In this document: positions 1-8,668 of the stretch, in pieces
Layout: every line of letters begins with the position of its first letter
Numbering within the stretch: the stretch's first letter is position 1
Origin: Acetanaerobacterium elongatum
GTDB lineage: Bacteria; Bacillota; Clostridia; Oscillospirales; Ruminococcaceae
DNA length: 64,000 nt
Direction of reading: 5' to 3'
Assembly (NCBI RefSeq): GCF_900103835.1
Contig: NZ_FNID01000003.1
Coordinates: 1-64,000, forward strand
The notes under the pieces: generated by a model
Databases searched by the model: none
Told to the model about the DNA's origin: nothing
What the model saw: the letters and a program-made list of their open reading frames with translations, nothing else
Program-made: the position numbers and the translations under genes

Positions 1-213
1 ATTCGGTGGTATGCTTACCATCATGTGTATATGGTCGCGGCATGCCTGTGCCTCTATTATTTCCACCCCTTTTTGTTCGCATAATTTCCTAAGTATCTGC
101 CCTATATCCACCTTGATTTGTCCATATATTTCTTGTCGTCTATACTTCGGTGCAAATACTATATGATATTTACATCTCCATTTCGAATGTGTTAAACTAT
201 TTATGTCATCCAT
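1..213 (-). CDS. tnpA: IS200-type Y1 transposase TnpA, N-terminal part (runs off the window)
   Basis: Reading the minus strand from the ATG at 213 gives 71 residues typical of IS200/IS605-family TnpA: a KWRCKYHIVFAPKYRR block near residue 11 and the HUH pair in CRDHIHMM (H61, H63). These enzymes cut and rejoin single-stranded DNA at hairpin ends through one tyrosine; that tyrosine lies in the missing C-terminal part. The ATG at 213 sits 8 bases from an AAAGGAGG ribosome binding site, and an ATG at 219 would be too close to it. The left-end hairpin lies just upstream at 304-322. Whether the element is intact cannot be judged from this window. Confidence 0.9.
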   Translation of the reverse strand, partial: MDDINSLTHSKWRCKYHIVFAPKYRRQEIYGQIKVDIGQILRKLCEQKGVEIIEAQACRDHIHMMVSIPPN

Positions 214-303
214 TGACATGTCCTCCTTTGTTTTTTGATGCGGTTGGTGAACCTTCATCATTCTATCACTGGAGGACCTCTTTTCGCTATAAGCGTTCTA
301 ATT

Positions 304-328
304 CCACCAGCAGAGCTGGTGGTTTTTT
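304..328. repeat. Left-end hairpin of the IS200-type element
   Basis: CCACCAG and CTGGTGG pair around a short loop (304-322) and are followed by six T (323-328). IS200 left ends carry such a hairpin, which also acts as a terminator shielding tnpA from outside transcription. The position, about 90 bases upstream of the tnpA start, fits. The exact element tip was not determined. Confidence 0.65.
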
Positions 329-473
329 GCGCTGAAGCTACAATGAAATCGGGCTAGCTGTATTGGCTGGCCCGTTCTTTTTTGCCCCAGCTTGATTGAC
401 AAGCCCATACCGATTCTATATAATTCAAATTAGCAACATCAGACATTTTTAAGATAGAACAGGAGCTGTCGTT

Positions 474-884
474 ATGAGTGAGAATAAGCAAGCCGCCGAG
501 CAGGAGGCTGTTCCGGTAATCAAGGAGCGCAAACGCTGGCTGTTTTTGGGGCTGCCCTTCACCTTTACCAGGTATGAGCTGGACGGAAAACGTCTGAAGC
601 TGTGCCGGGGCTTTTTAAACACCACCGAGGACGACCTGCTGTTATACCGCGTGATGGATGTTACCGTCAGCCGCACGCTGTTCCAAAGAATGGCGGGCTT
701 GGGGACGATGACGATTGTATCCACCGACAAGACCAACCCCACCCTTGCGGTAACCAACATCAAGCGCGTACACGCGTTTAAGGATGCGCTGGATGCTCGC
801 GTAGAGAGCGAGCGCATGCGGATGCGGTTTAGAGCCGGCGAGATTACCGAAACCGACTTTGACGGGGATATGCAGACGAATTGA
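474..884 (+). CDS. Small PH-domain protein (bacterial PH / DUF304-like)
   Basis: This 136-residue protein has no signal peptide or membrane segment. Residues 25-115 look like a bacterial pleckstrin-homology domain: alternating strands with a TRYELDGKRLKLCRG segment, then a YRVMDVTVSRTLFQR segment and an I-STDKTNPT-style turn as in YdbS/YdbT-type DUF304 proteins. Unlike those it has no transmembrane anchor, so a cytosolic or peripheral membrane role is likely. The C-terminus is charged and probably helical. The gene stands alone between the IS200 fragment and a repeat-rich spacer. Function is unknown; the fold call is from pattern only. Confidence 0.6.
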   Translation: MSENKQAAEQEAVPVIKERKRWLFLGLPFTFTRYELDGKRLKLCRGFLNTTEDDLLLYRVMDVTVSRTLFQRMAGLGTMTIVSTDKTNPTLAVTNIKRVHAFKDALDARVESERMRMRFRAGEITETDFDGDMQTN

Positions 885-937
885 ATTTTTATGGATATAG
901 AGGAAGGCGAGCCGAGGGGCGCGCCTTTTTGTCTTTT

Positions 938-1104
938 GTAGGGGACGGTTATACTCGATGTTCCGTTAATTCTGCGCGATGATTGTAGGGGCGCGCATTG
1001 CGCGGCCGCGGAATTGGTGGTGTACCGCGGTCGGGTCAAGACCCGACCCTACATATTATCGCCAGAGCGCGACACTTTGTAGGGAACGGTCTTGACCGTT
1101 CCGC
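938..1104. repeat. Cluster of four GTAGGG hairpin repeats (REP-like)
   Basis: Four imperfect palindromes lie in this gap: 938-965 (plus, gacgg stem, degraded), 985-1009 (plus, stem gcgc/attg), 1027-1052 (minus, GTCGGGTC stem) and 1079-1104 (plus, GGAACGGT / ACCGTTCC stem). All begin GTAGGG in their own orientation and end near CCGC, but the stem bases differ and stay paired. The same family recurs at 4361, 6590, 34896, 39524, 39946 and 56726. The rest of 885-1367 holds no convincing gene. Confidence 0.8.
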
Positions 1105-1149
1105 CTTATCTATAATTTAATATTGGACCTCTGTTAACCCCACCCCAAA

Positions 1150-1204
1150 CCCCTCCCAACTATTCAGTAGGCAAAGTTACAAGGCTTGCAGAATTGGGAG
1201 GGGC
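1150..1204. repeat. Palindrome-ended 55-bp repeat, copy 1
   Basis: CCCCTCCCAA at 1150 and TTGGGAGGGG ending at 1203 enclose a 35-base core containing GCAAAGTTAC and CTTGCA. A second copy with the same core starts at 2089, so the two copies flank the gene at 1368-2078 as direct repeats. A separate hairpin (GTGCGGGGGC / GCCCCCACAC) follows at 1213-1235. Confidence 0.7.
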
Positions 1205-1367
1205 TTTTATGCGTGCGGGGGCTACGCCCCCACACTTCTTTTCATTTGATATTGGACTATACAAGTAATTAAGGATAATTTGTATATTATTGAGATAGTT
1301 AATTGATAGTATTAGCGGTATAATTAGTAATTAATAAATTAAATTTGTTGAACACGAGGTGTCGTTG

Positions 1368-2078
1368 ATGAAGGAAGCATTAAAAAAAGCGTATTTGGAA
1401 TGGGAACAGGAAATATTACTTCCATTTAAAAGTGCTAGAGACGATAATCAATATTCTTCTCCATTTTATATGGGTTACTCTCAACATTATTCACCAAATA
1501 AAAAAACCATCATGGTTATTGGCCAAGAAGCAAGAGATTGGAGAAGGATAGATACAGACTGGTCTATAGATGATATTCAAAAACACTATGAGAGCATAAT
1601 AGCCAGACAATTATTTGGTATTAGAAATAACAGTAAGTTCTTAAAATCAGCTTTTTGGAGGCTTATTAGGTATCTTCAAGGCGAGAATTTTAATGTAGTT
1701 TGGAACAATCTAGACAAGTTACATCGGTATGATGGCAAAAAGTCAATCCCGCTAGAATTAGAAGATGAAACGGAACTAAATAGGCAATATGGAACAGATA
1801 AAAAATCCTTACTAGAGAGAGAAATAGATATAATTAACCCAGACCATATTATTTTTGTAACCGGCCCAGCTTATTATAAATCAATGTGTACATGTTTCGG
1901 CATAAAGCCAACTTCATTAGTGAAATACAGGCCAAACAATCAAAATTTGTGCACAGAAATTGATAATGTCCTGAATTATAAAGGCAAAGCAATCTGGACA
2001 TATCATCCGACTTATTTAAGCCGTATAAAAGCATACGATAAGTGCGTAAGTTATATAAAGGAAAGAATTAAGGATTAG
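1368..2078 (+). CDS. Uncharacterised AT-rich accessory protein, uracil-DNA-glycosylase-like pattern
   Basis: A soluble protein of 236 residues. The ATG at 1368 is preferred because GAGG lies 8 bases upstream; a GTG at 1359 overlaps that site. Visible motifs are IMVIGQEARDW near residue 46, IIFVTGPAYY near residue 160 and IWTYHPTYLSR near residue 210. Their order resembles uracil-DNA glycosylase superfamily folds (early G-Q-x motif, late HP motif), but the match is weak and no catalytic Asp/His pair can be assigned. Base composition is clearly more AT-rich than the housekeeping genes and the gene is bracketed by direct repeats, which points to recent acquisition. Confidence 0.6.
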   Translation: MKEALKKAYLEWEQEILLPFKSARDDNQYSSPFYMGYSQHYSPNKKTIMVIGQEARDWRRIDTDWSIDDIQKHYESIIARQLFGIRNNSKFLKSAFWRLIRYLQGENFNVVWNNLDKLHRYDGKKSIPLELEDETELNRQYGTDKKSLLEREIDIINPDHIIFVTGPAYYKSMCTCFGIKPTSLVKYRPNNQNLCTEIDNVLNYKGKAIWTYHPTYLSRIKAYDKCVSYIKERIKD

Positions 2079-2088
2079 TCCCACCCTA

Positions 2089-2139
2089 CCCCTCCCAAAT
2101 TATTCATAAGCAAAGTTACTTGACTTGCACAAATTGGGG
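2089..2139. repeat. Palindrome-ended 55-bp repeat, copy 2
   Basis: CCCCTCCCAA at 2089, the GCAAAGTTAC core and ACTTGCA, then AATTGGGGA ending at 2139, match the copy at 1150-1204 with some substitutions. The copies lie on either side of the AT-rich gene 1368-2078 in direct orientation. Confidence 0.65.
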
Positions 2140-2179
2140 ATATGGCTAGTTAATTGTAACAAGTGAAGCGGTGAAATAC

Positions 2180-2698
2180 ATGGAAGTTATTAAATATGAA
2201 GGCCGTACATATACAAAAGTAAATGGCAAATGGTTTGATTCAATGAATATGATTGCCCCATTGTCTGTTCAATCTCGATTAAATTTTACCTTCTCAAAAG
2301 GGTTGGATTATGATACCATGGACGTTTCCGAATTAATTAAGGTTGCTGATGACTACAAAGCATCTCAAAGCTTTGGGCTAGCATTAAAGGCATATGAATC
2401 AGCTATTAAGAAGTCCGATAATAATCAGGTTGCACACATATTGCCACGCATAACTTCCTGTTACAGGTCAGTTGGACAACCAGAAAAGGCTATTCAAGTT
2501 AATTCATGGGCAAAAAAGCTTTTTGGAGCTTCAATTATATCTCCAGCCTTATTAACATCCATTGCAGCGGCATATTGTGATATGGGTGAATATGATAATG
2601 CAAAAAGGTGCTGTGACAGAGCATATGCTATGGCGGGAGGTAAAGGATTTATCGAACTCTCTCTTGTATATAAGCGTATTGAGTCCCAGACAAAATGA
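2180..2698 (+). CDS. AT-rich TPR-like hypothetical protein
   Basis: Codes for 172 residues from ATG 2180; a GTG at 2171 would add three, and neither has a strong ribosome binding site. The N-terminus (about 1-45) is a small basic domain with GRTYTKVNGKWF. From residue 50 on, helical pairs look like two or three tetratricopeptide units (SFGLALKAYESAIKKS, then SVGQPEKAIQ, then DMGEYDNAKRCCDRAYAMA). TPR arrays bind partner proteins; no enzyme motif is seen. Like its upstream neighbour it is AT-rich and probably accessory. It ends at a strong hairpin shared with gltX on the other strand. Confidence 0.65.
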   Translation: MEVIKYEGRTYTKVNGKWFDSMNMIAPLSVQSRLNFTFSKGLDYDTMDVSELIKVADDYKASQSFGLALKAYESAIKKSDNNQVAHILPRITSCYRSVGQPEKAIQVNSWAKKLFGASIISPALLTSIAAAYCDMGEYDNAKRCCDRAYAMAGGKGFIELSLVYKRIESQTK

Positions 2699-2705
2699 AT
2701 TTAAA

Positions 2706-2741
2706 TAAGCCGGAGCTCCAATCGGAGGCTCCGGCTTCTTC
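2706..2741. terminator. Bidirectional terminator between the TPR gene and gltX
   Basis: AGCCGGAGC and GCTCCGGCT pair across a short loop, followed by TTCTTC on the plus strand and AT-rich sequence on the minus strand. It lies between two convergent genes. Confidence 0.75.
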
Positions 2742-2769
2742 ATTTCCTATCAAAAAACTATACCAGCCC

Positions 2770-4233
2770 TCATTCCGAGAGCAGCTCAATCCCCTTCTTC
2801 ACCCTAGCCAGCGCTTCCTCTTTACCTAAAATCGCGCAAATCTCAATGCCGCCGCCGGGGGTAAACTGCTTGCCGCTTGCGGCAACGCGCAGGGGCCACA
2901 GCACAATGCCGTTCTTTACACCAAGGCTTTCAATCAGCGCAAACACCGCGGCGTGGATGTTCTCTATCGTAAAGTCGGCAATACCCTCCAGCACGGGAAG
3001 CACGGCTTTGAGCATCTCGAGCGAGCTTTCGCGGGTGGTTTTCATCTTCTTGCTCACATACAGCTCAAGGTCGTAGTCGGGCAAGCTGTCGATAAAATCC
3101 ACCTGCTCGGGGATGTCGGCCAAAACCTCGGTGCGCGCCTGCAGCACCTGTGCAATCAGCTTGATGTCCACGTCGGGGCGGGTAACGGTTTTGCGTATCC
3201 ACGGCTCGGCCATGCGCGCAAAGTCGTCAATCGGGAGCATACGGATATACTCGCCGTTGATGTGCCGCAGCTTCAGCGGGTCGAAGATAGCGGGGGACTT
3301 CGAGATGCCCGCCACGTCGAACTCCTCAATCATCTGCGCGAGGGTGAAGATCTCGTTCTCGCCTTTAGGCGACCAGCCTAAGAGCGCGATGTAGTTGAGC
3401 ACCGCATCCTTGAGGTAGCCCGCCTTGATTAAATCCTCGTAGGAGGCGTCGCCGTTGCGCTTAGAGAGCTTCTCGGTGGCGTTCTTCATTACGGGCGAGC
3501 AGTGGATGTATACGGGAATCTGCCACCCGAAGGCCTCGTAAAGGAGGTTGTACTTGGGGGTGGAGGAAAGGTATTCGTTGCCGCGGATAACGTGGGTAAT
3601 GCCCATCAGGTGGTCGTCCACCACGTTTGCAAAGTTGTAGGTGGGCATACCGTCGCTCTTAATCAGCACCTGATCATCAAGGGTGGAGTTTTCCACCGTC
3701 ACATCGCCGAACACCACGTCGTGGAAGGTGGTGGTGCCCTCCTCGGGAATCTTCTGGCGGATAACATAGGGAATACCGGAGGCGAGCTTCTCGGCAATCT
3801 CCTCTTTGGAAAGGCGGCTGCAGTGGCCGTCGTATTTCGGCGAGATGCCCGAGGCCGTCTGCACCTTTTTCAGCTCCTCCAGCCGCTCCTTATCGCAGAA
3901 GCAGTAGTAAGCGTGGCCGGATGCCACCAGCTGCTCGGCATACTGCTTGAACATGCCCATGCGCTCGCTCTGCACATAGGGGCCGCAGGGGCCGCCGATA
4001 TCGGGGCCTTCATCCCACACAAGGCCGGTTTCCTTCAGGGTGTTGTAGATGATATCCACCGCGCCCTCCACATACCGTTCCTGGTCGGTATCCTCTATAC
4101 GCAGGATGAATTTGCCGCCCTTGCTCTTGGCCTGCAGATAGGCATAAAGGGCAGTTCTAAGGTTACCGACGTGCATATAACCCGTGGGGCTGGGCGCAAA
4201 ACGGGTGCGCACCTCTCCGTTAAATAGTGTCAT
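2770..4233 (-). CDS. gltX: Glutamate--tRNA ligase
   Basis: Class I aminoacyl-tRNA synthetase that charges tRNA-Glu (and tRNA-Gln if the organism uses the amidotransferase route). Length, 487 residues, is normal. The ATP-binding HIGH variant is in [17 protein letters not shown] near residue 20 and the KMSKS variant is EKLSKRNGD near residue 255. The C-terminal anticodon-binding helical domain is present to the end. AGGAAGGA precedes the ATG at 4233. It lies downstream of cysS and the CAP gene, separated by a repeat cluster, so it may have its own promoter. Confidence 0.97.
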   Translation of the reverse strand: MTLFNGEVRTRFAPSPTGYMHVGNLRTALYAYLQAKSKGGKFILRIEDTDQERYVEGAVDIIYNTLKETGLVWDEGPDIGGPCGPYVQSERMGMFKQYAEQLVASGHAYYCFCDKERLEELKKVQTASGISPKYDGHCSRLSKEEIAEKLASGIPYVIRQKIPEEGTTTFHDVVFGDVTVENSTLDDQVLIKSDGMPTYNFANVVDDHLMGITHVIRGNEYLSSTPKYNLLYEAFGWQIPVYIHCSPVMKNATEKLSKRNGDASYEDLIKAGYLKDAVLNYIALLGWSPKGENEIFTLAQMIEEFDVAGISKSPAIFDPLKLRHINGEYIRMLPIDDFARMAEPWIRKTVTRPDVDIKLIAQVLQARTEVLADIPEQVDFIDSLPDYDLELYVSKKMKTTRESSLEMLKAVLPVLEGIADFTIENIHAAVFALIESLGVKNGIVLWPLRVAASGKQFTPGGGIEICAILGKEEALARVKKGIELLSE

Positions 4234-4360
4234 AGTAGCTGTGTCCTTCCTGTTTAAAAAGTATCTACAAAATAGCTCTTACATAATAGTAGCTTTACTA
4301 AGGGCGTTTGTCAAATTGTTCATGACAGGATACGCGATAATCCCCGCAATGGGCAGATGT

Positions 4361-4470
4361 GTAGGGGACGGTGTCCTCGATATTCCGCTCTATCGTAGGG
4401 GCGAACTGTGTTCGCCCGCGATATTTCTACAGCGTCCGTGAGACCGCGGACGCGCAATGCGCTCCCCTAC
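4361..4470. repeat. Three GTAGGG hairpin repeats upstream of gltX
   Basis: 4361-4388 (plus, GACGG stem with degraded second arm), 4395-4419 (plus, stem GGGCGAAC / GTTCGCCC, identical over 25 bases to the copies in and around the RAYT gene at 39407) and 4446-4470 (minus, GCGC-type stem). They fill most of the 250-base gap between the CAP gene and gltX; no other gene is seen there. Confidence 0.8.
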
Positions 4471-4483
4471 AGAGGAAACGTTT

Positions 4484-5104
4484 TTATCTGGGCGCGGAGA
4501 AGTGTTCGGTGGCGTACCACTCGTACCCTTTGTCCGACTTTCGCACATAGATGCCGATGCCGGTGCGGGTAACGTCGCTTGCAATCATCGCCGCGTAGTG
4601 CGATTTGCTTTCCTTCCACGAATCGAAGATATCCTGCGCGGTCAGGTTCGAGGCTCGGCCCTTCTGCAGGTTTTCACTGATGACGGTGTAGCGGTACTTA
4701 TGCTCGTCCATGATGGTCGACCAGTCGCGCCCGTCGGGGCGGGTGTGCTCGAAGTGGTTGTTCTCCATCAGCTCCTTGCTGCGTTCGCGCGCGGTGGCCT
4801 TAAGCTCGTCATCCTTGGCAAGCTCCGCCAGCGAAAGGCTCTTTCGCTCGGCGTTCACCAGCTCGAGCACTCCATCCTCCAGCGACGTGGAAAAACCGGT
4901 TTCGCCCTCTCCCGCAGGGTCTATGCTAAAATCCGAGCCGGTATTCTCCGCGCTTGCCGATGAGCGTTCGCTGCTGGTAAGGGCGGCGTTTACCACCACA
5001 TCGTTTATCCACCGCTGCACATACGAGCAGCCGGTCAGGCTCACCGCAGCCACACAAACCGCCAGCAATACCGCAAGGGCCTTGCCGGGTTTTCTTCTTT
5101 TCAT
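4484..5104 (-). CDS. CAP/SCP-domain lipoprotein
   Basis: A 206-residue exported protein. Residues 1-26 are a lipoprotein signal with lipobox LTGC, so it should be anchored to the outer face of the membrane. After a linker rich in Ser and Glu (about 45-75), residues 78-205 form a CAP (SCP/PR-1) domain: LVNAERKSLSLAELAKDDEL, ARERSKELMENNHFEHTRPDG with a His, SENLQKG and HYAAMI, the usual order for bacterial YkwD-type proteins. The biochemical role of these proteins is mostly unknown; sporulation or surface roles are common. It follows cysS by 45 bases and probably shares its transcript. Confidence 0.88.
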   Translation of the reverse strand: MKRRKPGKALAVLLAVCVAAVSLTGCSYVQRWINDVVVNAALTSSERSSASAENTGSDFSIDPAGEGETGFSTSLEDGVLELVNAERKSLSLAELAKDDELKATARERSKELMENNHFEHTRPDGRDWSTIMDEHKYRYTVISENLQKGRASNLTAQDIFDSWKESKSHYAAMIASDVTRTGIGIYVRKSDKGYEWYATEHFSAPR

Positions 5105-5149
5105 CCCGAAGCCTCCCCATCCGTAGCTTTGTATGCCCTTTATGTCTCT

Positions 5150-6550
5150 CTAGGCCATATGCCACTTAATGCCCTGCGGGGTATCCTCCAATACGATGCC
5201 CATGTTCTTTAAGGTGTCGCGTATCTCGTCGGCGCGCTTGAAATCACGGTTTTTGCGTGCCTGCTGCCGTTCTTCTATCAGTGTCTCCACCTCGCTGTCT
5301 AGGCTCTTGCCCTTGCGGTTGTAAAGCAGCCCCAGCACACCGCAAAGCTCATCGAGCAGCGTTCTGCCAAGCTCAATAGCGGCCTTTGAGCCGATGGTGG
5401 TTCCCGTAGTAAGGGTGTTAATCTCGCGCACCAGCTCGAAGATGGCCGCAAGTGCGTCGGCGGTGTTCAGGTCGTTATCCATCGCCGCCTTAAACTGGTC
5501 GCGGCGCTTTTCCATGCTCGCCATCAGCTCGGCCTCCTCCGGCCTTGCCTCCCCCACGGCGGATTGAAGCGCGAAATCGATGTTCTCGCGGCAGGTATAC
5601 AGGCGCTCAAGCGAAGCCTTGGCCTGATCCATGACCTCCTCGCTGTAGTTCATGGGGCTGCGGTAGTGCGCTGAAAGCATGATAAAGCGGATGGGCTCGT
5701 AGCCGAAATGCTCGCCCACCTCGCGCGCGGTGCGGAAGTTGCCGAGAGACTTGGACATCTTTTTATTGTTGATGTTAATGTATTCGTTGTGCATCCAGTA
5801 GCGCGCAAACGGCACGCCCCACGCGCACTCGCTCTGCGCAATCTCGTTTTCGTGGTGCGGGAAGATTAAATCCAAGCCGCCGCAGTGCAGGTCGATGGTC
5901 TCACCAAGGTAGCGTTTGGCCATGGCAGAGCACTCGATGTGCCAGCCGGGGCGCCCGTTGCCCCACGGCGAGGGCCAGAACGGCTCACCGGGCTTGGCCG
6001 CCTTCCACAGCGCAAAATCTACGGGGGATTCCTTCTGCTCGCTCACGTCGATACGCGCGCCCGCCTCCAAATCCTCCAGCGGCTGGTGCGAAAGCTTGCC
6101 GTAGCCGTCAAAGCGGTGGGTGCGAAAGTATACATCGCCGTTCGATTCATAGGCGTAGCCCTTCTCCACCAGCGTTTTCACAATCTCAAGGATGGTGTCG
6201 ATGTTCTCGGTGGCTCTGGGGTGAACGGTGGCCTCGCGCACATTCAGTCCCGCGGCATCCACCTTATATTCTTTGATGTACTTCTCGGCGATGGTGAGAA
6301 AGTCGGTGCCCTCCTCATTGGCGCGCCTAATAATCTTATCATCGATATCGGTAAAGTTCTGCACATAGGTTACCTTGTAGCCGATGTATTCAAGGTAGCG
6401 GCGCAGAGTATCGAACACACAGGCAGGGCGCGCGTTGCCGATATGGATATAGTTATACACGGTAGGGCCGCACACATACATGCGAATCTCCCCCGGGTGG
6501 ATGGGTACCAGCTCCTCCTTTTGCCGGGTGAGGGTGTTAAAGATTTTCAT
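5150..6550 (-). CDS. cysS: Cysteine--tRNA ligase
   Basis: Class I synthetase charging tRNA-Cys; 466 residues from the ATG at 6550, which has AAAGGAAG upstream. An in-frame upstream extension to 6625 is rejected because it reads through a hairpin repeat and lacks homology. Zinc-site Cys lies in [10 protein letters not shown], the HIGH motif is [17 protein letters not shown] carries further zinc ligands, and KMSKS is exact in [10 protein letters not shown]. cysE lies upstream and a Cys-specific T-box leads the unit, so supply and charging of cysteine appear co-regulated. Two hundred and seventy-eight bases of repeats separate it from cysE. Confidence 0.97.
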   Translation of the reverse strand: MKIFNTLTRQKEELVPIHPGEIRMYVCGPTVYNYIHIGNARPACVFDTLRRYLEYIGYKVTYVQNFTDIDDKIIRRANEEGTDFLTIAEKYIKEYKVDAAGLNVREATVHPRATENIDTILEIVKTLVEKGYAYESNGDVYFRTHRFDGYGKLSHQPLEDLEAGARIDVSEQKESPVDFALWKAAKPGEPFWPSPWGNGRPGWHIECSAMAKRYLGETIDLHCGGLDLIFPHHENEIAQSECAWGVPFARYWMHNEYININNKKMSKSLGNFRTAREVGEHFGYEPIRFIMLSAHYRSPMNYSEEVMDQAKASLERLYTCRENIDFALQSAVGEARPEEAELMASMEKRRDQFKAAMDNDLNTADALAAIFELVREINTLTTGTTIGSKAAIELGRTLLDELCGVLGLLYNRKGKSLDSEVETLIEERQQARKNRDFKRADEIRDTLKNMGIVLEDTPQGIKWHMA

Positions 6551-6589
6551 ATTCAAACTTCCTTTCTGCCATGTTCTGCTGATGATTTC

Positions 6590-6826
6590 GTAGGGGCGAA
6601 CACATTGCGCCCCCGCAGCTTTCATGCAACCCTAGACAATACCGCGGAACGGTCAAGACCGTTCCCTACAATTCTGCCCTCTCGCTTCTGCCTTTTCGTA
6701 GGGGGCGGCGTCCTCGACGCCCCGCATTATATTCCCATTCGCCAAAGACGTTTGTAACAGGGGTGGTCATCCGTGGTATCCATTCCGCCAACTATGAGAC
6801 CGCGAACACGCAATGCGCGCCCCTAC
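6590..6826. repeat. Four GTAGGG hairpin repeats between cysE and cysS
   Basis: 6590-6616 (plus, mixed stem), 6644-6669 (minus, the exact reverse complement of the GGAACGGT-stem copy at 1079-1104), 6698-6725 (plus, GGGCGGCGTC / GACGCCCC stem) and 6802-6826 (minus, GCGC-type stem). They occupy the whole spacer inside what is otherwise a cysE-cysS operon. Confidence 0.8.
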
Positions 6827-6828
6827 AT

Positions 6829-7485
6829 TTATTGATTGTGCGGTTCCTCAGGCTTTTGCTGCTTTAACAGCTTCTCCAGCTCGTCGATGCGCCCGCTCAT
6901 CTTGCACAGCTCCTGCGAAATCGGGTCGGGGATGTGCACCTGATCCAGGTCCTCGCAGCCCACACGCTTGCCGCCCATCTTTACTACCCTGGCGGGTACG
7001 CCCACCGCAGTGCAGTTGGGCGGGATGGTATCGAGCACCACGGCGTTTGCGGCAATCTTTGAGTTATCGCCCACCGTAAACGGGCCAAGAATTTTGGCAC
7101 CGCACCCGATGAGCACGTTTTTGCCGATGGTGGGGTGTCGCTTGCCCTTATCCTTGCCCGTACCGCCCAGGGTTACCCCCTGGTAGATGGTGCAGCCGTC
7201 GCCCACCTCGGCGGTTTCGCCGATAACAACGCCAAGGCCGTGGTCGATGAACACGCCGGTGCCGATCTTGGCGCCCGGGTGAATCTCTATCTTGGTAAAA
7301 AACCTGCCCAGCTGCGAGTTAAAACGCGCGAGGAAAAACAGCCTATGGTTATACAGCCAGTGCGATACCCGGTGGAAGATGATAGCGTGCAGCCCCGAGT
7401 AGAGCATCAGCACCTCAAACGAGTTTCTCGCGGCCGGGTCACGCTCCTTTATGGCTTTAATATCTGCTCTAAGCCGCTTAAACAT
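6829..7485 (-). CDS. cysE: Serine O-acetyltransferase
   Basis: Makes O-acetylserine from serine and acetyl-CoA, the first step of cysteine synthesis, in the cytoplasm. The 218 residues match the short Gram-positive CysE/EpsC form. The N-terminal helical part includes [16 protein letters not shown], followed by left-handed beta-helix hexapeptide repeats with the catalytic segment [20 protein letters not shown] and the [19 protein letters not shown] loop. It is the first gene after the T-box. The C-terminal 35 residues are charged and helical, longer than the core needs. Confidence 0.95.
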   Translation of the reverse strand: MFKRLRADIKAIKERDPAARNSFEVLMLYSGLHAIIFHRVSHWLYNHRLFFLARFNSQLGRFFTKIEIHPGAKIGTGVFIDHGLGVVIGETAEVGDGCTIYQGVTLGGTGKDKGKRHPTIGKNVLIGCGAKILGPFTVGDNSKIAANAVVLDTIPPNCTAVGVPARVVKMGGKRVGCEDLDQVHIPDPISQELCKMSGRIDELEKLLKQQKPEEPHNQ

Positions 7486-7689
7486 ACAAGCATTCCTGCC
7501 TTTCCTGTGAAAGTTTGAAGGTTTACTCTAAAACATTTTGCTCCTGCTATCTTAAAAAAATGATGTCTCTGGAAAGATTCAAACTCTCAAGCCCACATTT
7601 CAATCTATGCTCATATAACAAACATCCCTACCCTATCATTTTAACCAGGAAGTCAAGAAGAATGAGGGAAATAATACTCGTTCTAAAAA

Positions 7690-7955
7690 CAAAAACGCCC
7701 CCGGTTGCCCAAAGGCAACGGAGGCGGCAATCCGCGGTTCCACTCCGATTTATCACTCATAAATCTCTGCCCCAGTAACGCGGGGTACGCAAAAGGATAA
7801 TGAGCATAAAGCTGTTCCCCCTTTGTGCTGGCAGGTGCATTTCGCCGAAGGAGTGCTCAGGCGCTCACAGCAAGGCGCCATACGGCACCATTACGCCTGT
7901 TCTCTGAAGCCGTCTTTTCGGGTACTTCTCCTGCTCGATACTAACGGTGGTTAGT
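7690..7955 (-). promoter_or_regulatory. T-box riboswitch, probable cysteine specifier, with terminator
   Basis: On the minus strand the antiterminator T-box reads GGAGTGGAACCGCGGAT (about 7732-7748), followed by a GC-rich hairpin and a T run (about 7690-7727) as the terminator. Upstream, the Stem I region contains GCGAAATGCACC, which fits the usual context of a specifier codon (GAA-codon-ACC) and gives TGC, cysteine. It precedes cysE-cysS, which agrees. T-box leaders read through when the matching tRNA is uncharged. The specifier call is by eye; the downstream 7486-7689 holds nothing else I can identify. Confidence 0.88.
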
Positions 7956-8032
7956 ATATTGTCGCATCGTCTATTCACTATAAAAGGTAAACGCTATTAA
8001 TACATATACCATATGCAGGCTTCGGTTGCAAG

Positions 8033-8608
8033 CTATTTTTCGGGGTTGATATAGCGGCGGTTTAGCCACAGGTATTGTATACCGGAGGCCACCGTTACGG
8101 CGGCAACCACCCACATCATCGTTTCTGATACCATTCTATGCGGAAAGGCGGCGGGCAGTGCGCCGATGGCCATCGCCTCATGCATCAGCATAATGGCAAC
8201 CGTTACGATAATCTGCATTACGGTTTTTACCTTGCCGAACATACCGGCAGCAATCACGTTACCCGCACCCGCAGCAACCAGCCGAAGCGAGGTTACCATG
8301 AATTCGCGGGTAATAATCACCACCGTTACCACGCTGCCGATGAAGCCCAGCTCCACAAAGCAGATGAGCGCGGCGGTTACCAGCATCTTATCGGCAAGCG
8401 GATCTAAAAACTTGCCGAAGTTTGTAACCATGTTATGCTTGCGTGCAAGATGCCCGTCCAGATAATCGGTATAGGCCGCAGCCGAGAACATTATCGCCGC
8501 CCAAAGGTAGTTGTGCGGTATCTGCGGCAGCAGCAAAAACACCATATAGGCCGGAACCAGTACTATTCGCAGCAGGGTTAGTCTGTTGGGGGTATTGAGC
8601 TTGTTCAT
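8033..8608 (-). CDS. pgsA: CDP-diacylglycerol--glycerol-3-phosphate 3-phosphatidyltransferase
   Basis: Membrane enzyme making phosphatidylglycerol phosphate from CDP-diacylglycerol and glycerol-3-phosphate. The 191 residues carry the CDP-alcohol phosphotransferase signature D-G-x2-A-R-x8-G-x3-D-x3-D, seen as DGHLARKHN then GKFLDPLADK (about residues 51-75). Five or six membrane segments can be seen. It lies 60 bases downstream of rimO on the same strand, the usual Clostridial rimO-pgsA order. Downstream of its stop is the T-box promoter region. Confidence 0.95.
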   Translation of the reverse strand: MNKLNTPNRLTLLRIVLVPAYMVFLLLPQIPHNYLWAAIMFSAAAYTDYLDGHLARKHNMVTNFGKFLDPLADKMLVTAALICFVELGFIGSVVTVVIITREFMVTSLRLVAAGAGNVIAAGMFGKVKTVMQIIVTVAIMLMHEAMAIGALPAAFPHRMVSETMMWVVAAVTVASGIQYLWLNRRYINPEK

Positions 8609-8668
8609 GATAAAGGCCCTTTGTCCTCTCTGTTTGGCTTTCGTCTCCGGTTCTTAGCCGTTAAACAA

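Noticed and set aside
449-1039. 196-codon minus-strand frame overlapping the PH gene
   Set aside because: It runs opposite the PH gene and through repeats; composition is not protein-like.
3502-4227. Long plus-strand open frame (241 codons) opposite gltX
   Set aside because: It mirrors gltX, has no ribosome site and its protein has no family pattern. Many such frames lie opposite the GC-rich genes.
5885-6757. 290-codon frame opposite cysS
   Set aside because: Shadow of cysS continuing into hairpin repeats; no ribosome site or homology.
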